Positions 56,101-64,000 of a stretch of DNA of 64,000 bases are shown in pieces; positions within the stretch are counted from its first letter, which is position 1, and each line of letters opens with the position of its first letter. The translations under genes and the position numbers were made by a program. The stretch comes from Porodaedalea pini (Eukaryota; Basidiomycota; Agaricomycetes; Hymenochaetales; Hymenochaetaceae), in NCBI GenBank assembly GCA_002794775.1, contig NBAY01000007.1, positions 310,001 through 374,000 on the forward strand, read 5' to 3'. The notes under the pieces are model-generated. The model worked only from the letters and a program-made list of their open reading frames with translations. It was not told where the DNA came from and searched no databases.

Positions 56101-57227
56101 TCAGTAAACAGGTGCATGCGATCCCTACCTCAGTGAGCATAACGTCGGAAGGAATGGCGAGGCTCTACCGGGATCATGTCTTCAGGCTACACGGCATACC
56201 GCGCAAGTTTATTCATGACAGAGGATCACAGTTCGAGTCCAAATTCATGAACGAACTATACCGGTTACTGGGCATCGAGGGAAACCCGTCAACGGCATAT
56301 CACCCACAGACAGATGGTCAGACAGAACGGATAAACCAAGAGATTGAACAGTACCTTCGTCTCTTTGTTAACCACCATCAGTCGGACTGGGCGGAATGGC
56401 TTGCGCTAGCGGAATTCGCGTACAACGACAAAGAACAAACGTCGACAGGAGCGTCACCCTTTTTCGTCAACCATGGGAGACACCCATATAAGGGCACGAA
56501 TCCTAGACGCGAATCGACCAATGAGTCCGCTAAGCAGTTTGCCGACCGGATGGCCAAGATCAGGGAGGAAACCGAATCGGCGTTAAAGCATGCGGCCGAA
56601 ACCATGAAGCGCTTCTATGACAGGACGAAGGGAGAATCCATCGAGTATAAACCTGGGGAAAAGGTCATGCTCGAAGGAACTCACTTAAAGACAGATCGTC
56701 CTATGAAGAAGCTGGGAGATAAACGTTATGGGCCTTTCATCGTCGAAAAGAAAATCGGCACGTCAGCATATAGACTTAAACTTCCACGTACATGGAAAAA
56801 AGTCTATCCGGTTTTCAATGAAGTGCTCCTCTCCCCATACCACGAGCCGCAGTATACGTCGCAAAAGCAGGATCTTCCACCCCCGCCCGAAATCATTGAC
56901 GATGTGCCGGAATATGAGGTCGAAAAGGTTGTCGACTCCAAACTTGTGCGAGGGAAGCTCAAATACCTCGTACATTGGAAAGGGTATCCGAACGAAGAAC
57001 GCACCTGGGAGCCAATTGAGAATTTGACGAACTCTCAAGAGGCCATTGACGAATTTCATAAATCAACTCCCAGTGCTCCTCGCGCCCTCAACACCCTAGA
57101 GATGTCGCAGCTGAAGTTCCGACCCGTGTTTGAAATGACGGAGCCTGAGAGACAGAAAGGAGTGGCACAGTGGTGGGCCGGTAAGTTCCAGGGTAGGGAA
57201 CAAGGGCGATCGGGACGCTCGCCTTGA
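53072..57227 (+). pseudogene. pol: Pol of C, one frameshift
   Basis: After a 180-residue Ser/Asn-rich, AT-rich linker comes retropepsin ([12 protein letters not shown]). A 2-bp insertion (CATATCC in place of CATCC, near 53902) then shifts the frame, which stops at 53926-53928. Coding resumes at once (HFAVTDLGKTDVFIGHEWLK): RT with YMDDILIF, RNase H (VEADSSHFANGAIL; YEIYDKEMFAIM; IWSDHLNL), integrase zinc domain (HHDSTLAGHPG; CDACQRTK), DDE core (ADLIGELPESNGH; HDRGSQFES; TDGQTERINQEIEQ), GPY/F (KRYGPFIV) and a classic chromodomain (VEKVVDSKLVRGKLKYLVHW KGYPNEERTWEP). It ends at TGA 57225-57227, 12 bp before the 3' LTR. The single 2-bp indel is its only defect that I see. Confidence 0.92.
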
Positions 57228-57239
57228 AGGGGAGGGTCA

Positions 57240-57664
57240 TGTCATGGACGCTTTTTTAAATTATCTTATCTTATCATATCTTATCCATCCATCACTAATC
57301 ACGCTTATTCCTGCTTACTCATTATTCATTACGCTCCTTCTCGCACTATCCTTACTCGCTGACCGATCCTATGATTTCATTATTCTATGAAGTTCCACGA
57401 CGTTCTATCATCTATCCTTATGTAGTAGTTAATTCCCTGGTCCGTGCGCAGCCGCTGAAGGGTATATAAGTAGGTAGTCCTCCTGTACTTACCCCCTAGT
57501 TTCGACCTGGTCAATTCTACCTGGCTACGTCCAGAAGCTACTCCTTATCTCCGCACTGTGTCAGTTTCCCCTGGCTCACTGCTCTCTCTCTTGTCTCCCT
57601 CCTCCTCTGACTGAGTTCCGCGCGACCCGGCTACCATTTGCGTACCCGTAGTCCGTCGCTGACA
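57240..57664 (+). repeat. 3' LTR of C
   Basis: TGTCATGGACGC...GCTGACA, 425 bp, preceded by the purine-rich GAAGGGGAGGG. Confidence 0.95.
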
Positions 57665-58260
57665 ACATGTCAAGAAGACGAACATTCAAGATCACTCTAG
57701 CCTTAGGAGTACATGACCCACCGTTCACAATGGAGACATGTCTCGGCGGAGCAGCCCTATCACCGAGTGGACCTGACACTGAATGGCGATCCAAGAATAA
57801 CCCATGGGTCCACATGGTTATCCCCAATGGATTTGAATGGGAGGAATGAACACCCGAGCGCAGCAATGCAACCCGATAGGCTATGCAGTGCCACAACCGA
57901 GGAAGACGCTTCGAGAAGCAGGGAAGTAAAGCCCCGATATAGAAGCACACGGGAGAAGCAGGAAGTTAATTAAACTGAAGCATGTGGAGAACGTGGGAGC
58001 CCGACTACTGAATCAGTGATGTACTCACCCGAGCGCGCGGGTCATAACATCACGTGACTCACACCGCAGTCTAAATTGCAGAATGCAAGCAAACCATTGG
58101 ATGGATACATGTGCACACATCCCACCACAGCAGCCAAGTGCTGCAGCCACCTGAAACATAGGAAGGAGACGGAAGGGCATCTGGTTGGACAGAACGTAAA
58201 GAAATTAGAAATTCAGTAGGTATATAAGGCCGAGTAACTAGCACCCCAGATCCCCATTCT
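57665..58260. other. Unassigned 596-bp segment with TATA box at its right end
   Basis: It is neither B3 nor any element here. A 60-codon plus-strand frame (57667-57849, MSRRRTFKITLALGVHDPPF) has no motif I know. A TATA-like TATATAAGG at 58221-58229 lies 32 bp before the start of A3, so A3 may have landed at a promoter or in another LTR. Confidence 0.4.
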
Positions 58261-58673
58261 TGTTAGAACCTGAACTTTCACCTTTTCCTTTATTTTCCCT
58301 TTTACCATTTCCTTTATTATATCCGTCCTTTTCATTATATTTACCCATCTTACACAATCATTCCCACACTGCCTTCATTCGTTCCATTCCCACTCGTCAT
58401 GTAATGTTAGGTAATATAGTCTCACGGTCGTCACTATATAAGGTCTCAGGAATCGCATGAACTCCTTGTTCTGCTTTTCCTCTTACCTCCGCGACGACCT
58501 AGGTGAGACTCGTCCCCCTTGTATTAGTTTAGACTTGTATTAATCCTCTTACCTCCGCGACGACCTAGCCTGAGTAAGCGTGTCCCGAGTCTACGCTCGA
58601 GTATAGCACGTCCCAGACAACAGTCAGCCGAGGCCTGCCCAGTCCGAGTCGTCTCCCGGACTCCCGCCTAACA
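58261..58673 (+). repeat. 5' LTR of A3
   Basis: TGTTAGAACC...CCGCCTAACA, with the same TATA, RNA-start word and paired R/U5 repeats as A2. Confidence 0.95.
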
Positions 58674-59445
58674 TAAAAGCAGAACCTCCACCCAGGCTCA
58701 TCCCCAGCGTACGTCGTCGCTGCCGACTCGCCTTCACTCGGTCTAGAGGAGCGCTCCCCTCGACGGACTTGACGTGTAAACCCCCTGAACGACAACCCTC
58801 AACCCTGCCCGGGCGTTTTCGAACGTTCGTGTATTAAGTAATCCGACTTTCCCCGACTCTTACTGCATTCGGGCGCCTACTCGACCTTGAAGGACCTGAC
58901 GTCCTAATCGGGAAACCCTCTCCCACCCTGGCCCTCCGTCTTTCTCTTTGGTGGAGGAACCATCTGACCTGGACGTGGGTAACACACCGTGTACAGTCGT
59001 CGACGTCGTTGTCAATTGTGATCTCGGTCGCCTCCTTCCGTTTGGTCATCAAACTCGCCGACGAACCTGTCCTTCGTCAGCGTAACATACATCCGGACAA
59101 CCAGCCCCTACCTGTTCCCCCCCCGACGTAGTCAAGATAGATCTCACCGAGGAACAACAGCGGGCTTTCCCCTCTTCTTCACGCTACGACGCGGAACGCC
59201 AATCGTACGTAGCGGACGACAGAAACCACGTCACCCATAATCTCTGGTGGAGCGACACTAGGCACGCCTGGTACTCGACTGACCCGTCTTCCAGCGAGCG
59301 AACTCGTTGGGCGCCTCGACCTCCCCGTGCACCATCATCACCGACAGTCTCGACGTCGTCGGTCGTCCTCCCAAGCGAACCAGGAGGCTATCGTACACCC
59401 TGTAGAGACTCGTCACCGCCGACACCCCCTGAGCGCCTGACACAT
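58674..59445 (+). other. A3 leader
   Basis: Primer site 58675-58685, then the conserved protein-like segments (HLTWTWVTHRVQSSTSLS; VVKIDLTEEQQRAFPSSSRY). It differs from A1 by a short replacement near 58843-58925, where the A1 wording before ALRLSLWW is extended. Confidence 0.5.
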
Positions 59446-60501
59446 ATGCCCGTACCAGCGATGGCTGAAGGTTTCACTCAAAGGCAGCAACAAGAGATCA
59501 CAGCGATCGTAGCTGCCGCCTTCACCCGAGCAGCAACGAACGCCCCTGCAGCCCAAGCTCCAGCTCCCTCGATTGACGTCGCCCGGCCACGCGAATTCGC
59601 TGGCGGCGATGACTACCTCGACTTCAAGTGCGAAGTCCTACTCTTTGTCTCAGCGAACCCCACGAGGTATCCCTCGTCATCGAGCAAGATCTATGTTGCC
59701 CTCTCTTACCTCAAGGGTGGCAACGCGTCGACGTGGGCGCAAAACTACATCCAGGAATTCACAACGAATGGCGTCGTGAGCTTTACGGACGACTGGGCCA
59801 AGTTCCAGGAACGACTGGATGCCTCCTTCGATGACCCGAACAGGAAGGAGAAGGCGCTGAAGAAGTTCCGAGACAAGATCCAGAAGGACCTCGACGTGAT
59901 CATCAAGGCAGCGGAGCTGAAGGACGAAGGCGTCATTTGTGACCGCTTGCAACGTGCGATGAACATCGAGGTGGTCCGCGGCGTGTTGAGGTCGACGCCC
60001 GTGCCAACAACGTATGAGGCATGGAAAAAGAAGGCCATTGAGATCGATCGGGGCGAACAGCAGATTCGTGCCATCCAACGAGGTCGTACATTGCCGTTCA
60101 CGCCCCGTCCGACGCCCCAACAAGGGCCTCCTGCACGCCGACAGGTAGCAGCCCCGCACGCCGATAAGCGTGACGCGACGGGCATCACTTTCGGAGGTGC
60201 CGGCCAACCGATGGACGTCTCGATGAATGAGGCGCAACGAAAGCGCGCGTGCTGGATTTGCAGCGGACTGGGGCACTTTAAGGACAAATGTCCGCAGGTG
60301 AAGCCGATCATCCAGCGTATGTTGGAACTGATGGCACCGGGCGAGCGCCGCCTCATCGCTGACGAGCTCGGCACGATGAAGGAGTTGGCATTCGAGGAAG
60401 TCGTGGACACTCGAAGGTCGACGGTGGAGGACTATGTGGAGGAAGAAGACAATGACGAAGAGGTCGTCGACTCGCAGGGTTTTGCGAGTGGTCAGGCGTA
60501 G
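59446..60501 (+). CDS. gag: Gag of A3, 9-residue internal deletion
   Basis: 351 residues (MPVPAMAEGFTQRQQQEITA), almost the same as A1 but lacking nine residues of the Gag core after KIQKDL (A1 has SADQFFQDL there). The missing 27 bp lie between two GACCTC copies, which suggests slippage or recombination between short repeats. The frame is kept. The CCHC knuckle reads CWICSGLGHFKDKC. Whether capsid still assembles is unknown. Confidence 0.9.
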   Translation: MPVPAMAEGFTQRQQQEITAIVAAAFTRAATNAPAAQAPAPSIDVARPREFAGGDDYLDFKCEVLLFVSANPTRYPSSSSKIYVALSYLKGGNASTWAQNYIQEFTTNGVVSFTDDWAKFQERLDASFDDPNRKEKALKKFRDKIQKDLDVIIKAAELKDEGVICDRLQRAMNIEVVRGVLRSTPVPTTYEAWKKKAIEIDRGEQQIRAIQRGRTLPFTPRPTPQQGPPARRQVAAPHADKRDATGITFGGAGQPMDVSMNEAQRKRACWICSGLGHFKDKCPQVKPIIQRMLELMAPGERRLIADELGTMKELAFEEVVDTRRSTVEDYVEEEDNDEEVVDSQGFASGQA

Positions 60502-60519
60502 CCATCGGGGCGACTGACC
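60477..60519 (+). promoter_or_regulatory. -1 frameshift cassette (A3)
   Basis: GGGTTTT 60477-60483, 6-nt spacer, stem GGTCAG 60490-60495 / CTGACC 60514-60519. Confidence 0.78.
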
Positions 60520-63500
60520 GAGAAGGACAAGGGACTTCAAATCCGGATTTGCTAAAATATAACCAACCGTCTGTACAATACATAGATGCAAACGATGTCG
60601 ATGGTTTTCCCGATTACGAAGTCCCCACCGGTGTGAACAAAGATGAAAGAGTACGAGCAACTGTTCATGAGAGGAACTGGCGGACGCCAGCTGGACCTTC
60701 TCCTGACCGTTGAGCATGAAATAGCGGGTGAGGCGAGAGAGGTAGATGCGCATGCCCTTGTGGATTCGGGATGCACGGGATCCTGCATCGACGTCAGATT
60801 CGTCGAGAGGTACGGGTTGGAAACGAAACGCTACATTCGACCCCTCGCGGTGCTCAACGCCGATGGCACGCACAATGAGGCCGGATTGATCGAGGAGTAC
60901 GTTGACGTCGAGCTCATGATCGGCCGTCACCAGGAGAGGATCGTCCTCGCGGTAACGTCCCTAGCGTCGTCAAACATCTTCCTAGGATATGACTGGCTTC
61001 GACGTCACAATCCAGAGGTCGACTGGAAAACGGGTTCGATCGAATTCACCCGCTGTCCAGAAGAATGTGCGATCGAGAGAGAGACGGTGGAGGACCTAGG
61101 CAAGGTGAAGAAGGTGGTGGAGCAGATGAGGAGGGTGAGTGAGATGCGAATGGACAAGGCATCCTGGCCCGCATACCTCAACGACTACGCCGACGTTTTC
61201 AGCGAAAAAGGTTTCGAGAAGCTGCCGGAACACCGACCCTGGGACCATGTCATCGACTTGAAGCCCGACTTCAAACCGAGCGACTGTAAGATCTACCCGC
61301 TCACGCCAACTGAGCAGCAGTCACTCAAGGACTTCCTTGATGAAAATCTGAAGTCGGGTCGCATTCGACGGTCGATATCGCCCATGGCATCGCCCTTCTT
61401 CTTCATTAAGAAGGCCGACAAATCGCTACGCCCGATCCAGGATTACCGTAAGCTCAATGACGGTACGATCAAGAACAAGTATCCCCTCCCTCTCATTGAC
61501 GAACTCGTCGACAAGGTCAAGAAAGCGAAGTACATCACTAAGCTTGACCTTCGCTGGGGGTACTACAATATCCGGATCCGCGAGGGTGACGAATGGAAGG
61601 CAGCGTTTCGCACGAACATGGGCCTCTTCGAACCGACGGTCATGTTTTTTGGTCTTTGCAACGCGCCGGCCACATTTCCAGGCCTTTGTTCAACCACATC
61701 TTTAAGGACCTAATCTATGCGAACTTGATCATCGTATACCTCGACGACATCCTGATCCTCTCGGAAACCATTGAGGAGCATATCGACACGTCGAGGCGCG
61801 TACTCCAGATCCTCCAAGAAAATGGCCTGTACCTGAAGCTGGAGAAGTGCGAGTTTGACGCCAAGGTCGTCAAATACCTCGGCCACATCATCGGCAATGG
61901 TGAGATCAGGGCTGACCCGGCAAAGACGGAGGCGATTGCGAACTGGCCAATCCCACGGAACCTCAAGGAGCTACAACAGTTCCTCGGCATGGGAAACTGG
62001 CTGAGACGGTTTATTAAGGACTACAGCAAGGTGGTCCGACTGTTGACGTCGTTAACGGGCAAGAAGGACTGGGTATGGGAGACCGAACAGCAGGAAGCGT
62101 TCGAGGAGCTGAGACAACGTCTCTGCTCACCTCCAGTCCTAGCCATCGCCAATGACGAGGGCCCTTCCGCGTAGAAGCGGACTCGTCGAACTTTGCACTC
62201 GGTGGTGTGTTGTTGCAGAAGCAGGAAGGGAAGTGGAGGGTGATCGCCTACAGGTCAGAGGCACTTGAACCGGCAGAACGAAACTACGAGATCTACGACA
62301 AGGAGATGCTCGCGATCGTTTCGGCGCTCAAGGAGTGGCGCAATACCTCCTTGGCGCTCGCCACAAGATTGAAATCTGGTCCGACCACGCCAACCTCACC
62401 TACTTCAGGTCGGCGCAGAAGCTGAGCTATCGCCAAGCTCGCTGGCGGACTGAACTTGAAGAATTCGACTTCCACCTCGAACACAAGTCGGGCAAGACGA
62501 TGGGCAAGGCAGACCTACTATCGCGCATGGCGGGCTATGATCAGGGAAGGATGACAACGATGGGGTCGTGTTCATCAAGGATAAGTGGTTGAACCGTGGA
62601 GTGGTGCGGACATCGCGCGACGAGGTGATGGAACGAGTGGGTGAAGCGCAGAGGGCGCAGGACGAGTCGGAGAGGCCTACGGGTTTGGTGGAGGTCGACG
62701 AGTTGTGGCGAATGAAAGGCAAGGTGTATGTTCCATCGACAATAAAGGAGGCCGTGTTGCAGGAGTGCCACGACTCGGTTCTGGCTGGTCATCCGGAGCG
62801 TCGAAGACAGTAGAGCTCGTCCGTCGCGATTTCTGGTGGGCATCGTTGTTCTCCGACGTCCGAGCATACGTCCGAGGATGCGACCGTTGTCAACGAACGA
62901 AAGCCTTAAGAACGTCGAGGTCTAGACCGCTCCATCCAAACGCTGTTCCTGAAGGACCCTGGGAAATTGTTACGGTCGACCTAATCGGAGAGCTCCCGGA
63001 CTCCAAGGGACACAACGCGATCTGCGTCTTCGTGGATAGGTTCTCGAAACAGATGCACGCGATCCCGATGACGACGAGGCTGTCAGCAGAAGGCATGGCC
63101 CAGCTGTACCGCGACCACGTCTTCCGCCTCCATGGCCTACCAAAGAAGATCATCCATGACCGAGGCACGCAGTTCGATGCGTCGATGATGAAGGAGCTGT
63201 ACAAACTTCTGCACATTGAAGGCAACCCGTCGACAGCGTACCATCCACAGACGGATGGTCAAACGGAACGTGTTAACCAAGAGCTCGAACAGTACCATCG
63301 ACTCTTTGTTAACCATCGGCAATCGGACTGGAAAGACTGGCTCCCCCTCGCAGAGTTTGCATACAACAACCGCGAACACTCAGCAACGAAGATGTCCCCC
63401 TTCTACGCGAACACAGGACGTCACCCCTTGAGCTTCGACACGACGCGAACCTCATCTGCTAACATGTCAGCGGAAGAATTCGCAAAGCACATCAAGGAGA

Positions 63501-64000
63501 CTCATCGCGTTGCTAAGGACAACCTAGTCAAGGCAGCAGAGGACATGAAGCGCTACCATGACCGGACAGCAGGAGCTTCAGTGGAGTACAGGGCTGGAGA
63601 CAAGGTCTTCCTTGACGGGCGAAACATCAGCACGGACTCGCCGACAAAGAAACTCACAGACAAATGGTACGGCCCCTTTGACGTCGTCGACAAAGTAGGA
63701 GCGAGCGCGTACAAGCTCAAACTCCCGAAGCGATGGAAAAAGGTCCACCCTGTCTTCAATGAAGCCCTGTTGAAACCCGCCGTCGAACCGTCCTTTGAAA
63801 GCCAGAAGCAACCGCCGCCGCCACCGCCAGACATCGTCAACAACGAGGAGGAGTACGAACTCGAGGAAGTCTTAGACTCACATCTACACCGAGGGAAACT
63901 ACAGTACCTTGTCAAGTGGGTCGGCTACAATGAACCTACTTGGCAGCCTGAGACGGACTTCGGCGAAAACGCGAAGGAGGCGATCACTGAGTTCTACCTC
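60484..64000 (+). pseudogene. pol: Pol of A3, multiple single-base indels
   Basis: All domains are recognisable and end in the chromodomain (LEEVLDSHLHRGKLQYLVKW) at the window edge. Against A1/A2 there is an extra A near 60646 (GATGAAAGAG), extra T residues near 61675 and 61689 (in the RT codons for PATFQAFVNH), and missing single bases near 62165 (CCCTTTCCG), 62338 (GTGGCGGCAA), 62546 (GGGCAAGG) and 62795 (CCGGGAG). The YLDDILIL box, RNase H and integrase motifs are otherwise unchanged and no nonsense substitution is seen. True decay or sequence error are both possible. Confidence 0.88.

Larger units (their letters stand above)
50725..57664 (+). mobile_element. Element C, distinct Ty3/Gypsy chromovirus
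   Basis: The LTRs are 425 bp each (50725-51149 and 57240-57664) and differ at about seven sites, all transitions except where alignment is uncertain. LTR, primer site and coding sequence all differ from the A/B group. The flanks GACGT (50720-50724) and ACATG (57665-57669) do not match, and the sequence beyond is not the rest of B3. Family C makes 5-bp duplications elsewhere (GGGCC at 35102), so the two ends probably came together by recombination or misassembly. Confidence 0.92.
58261..64000 (+). mobile_element. Element A3, chromovirus cut by the window edge
   Basis: A 413-bp A-type 5' LTR is followed by primer site (58675-58685), leader, gag, frameshift cassette and pol, reaching into the chromodomain at base 64000. 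The 5' flank is ATTCT (58256-58260); the 3' end is outside. It is very close to A1 and A2, yet pol carries several single-base indels. Confidence 0.94.

Noticed and set aside
57667..57849. A 60-codon frame after element C as a gene
   Set aside because: It is short, has no motif, and is not supported by introns or neighbours.
59677..60930. A 417-codon minus-strand frame (and 349 codons at 4673-5722)
   Set aside because: It is antisense to gag and the start of pol in GC-rich coding DNA; it has no motif and exists only as a shadow of the true frame.

Overview
This window looks like nuclear DNA of an agaricomycete (mushroom-forming basidiomycete). The evidence is short GT-AG introns of about 50-60 nt, a broken gene of a transposon-type family I know from agaricomycetes (Plavaka/CACTA-like, from memory), an Spt5-like KOW gene of a kind I associate with agaricomycetes, and a mass of Ty3/Gypsy chromodomain retrotransposons (chromoviruses). 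Perhaps 50 of the 64 kb is retrotransposon, much of it nested. I found no rRNA, tRNA or CRISPR.

Layout. 1-3426: a minus-strand hypothetical gene and a decayed Prp17-like WD40 fragment. 3427-9671: element A1 (TSD CAATG). 9672-16765: a truncated Gin4/Cdr2-like kinase fragment, a multi-exon Spt5-like KOW gene with an in-frame stop, a probable intron insertion, and a small hypothetical gene. 16766-24459: element B1 (TSD GGTCT), riddled with stops and carrying two further LTR-type insertions; it sits against the alpha-crystallin domain of a small heat-shock gene (24461-24869). 24987-26429 and 47241-48204 (minus strand): two halves of one Plavaka-like gene, split by element B2 (26430-47240, TSD ATATT/ATGTT). 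B2 itself holds an E-type solo LTR, a 109-bp palindrome-centred insertion, the full reverse-strand element F, a C-type solo LTR, the full intact element A2, and a 1-kb LTR-like insertion. 48205-50724: 5' half of element B3, cut by element C (50725-57664), whose two flanks do not match. 57665-58260: unassigned spacer. 58261-64000: element A3, running off the window.

How the elements work. Each codes Gag (CCHC knuckle) and Pol (retropepsin, RT, RNase H, HHCC/DDE integrase, GPY/F module, chromodomain) in the -1 frame. Two sequence-level systems stand out. (1) There is no tRNA-type primer site. Right after the 5' LTR lies an 11-nt sequence exactly complementary to the LTR 33-35 nt downstream of its TATA box, that is, to the expected 5' end of the RNA. 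This is Tf1/sushi-style self-priming. The A/B/F group and element C use different 11-mers, each matched within its own group. (2) Every Gag ends in a -1 frameshift cassette: GGGTTTT, 6 nt, then a 6-bp stem (A/B/F); or GGATTTT, 7 nt, then a 9-bp stem (C).

Decay is dominated by CGA-to-TGA nonsense changes (CpG transitions). A2 has none, an open gag and pol, and LTRs differing at one site, so it is the best candidate for a recently active element. A3 is broken instead by a cluster of single-base indels that could be assembly error.
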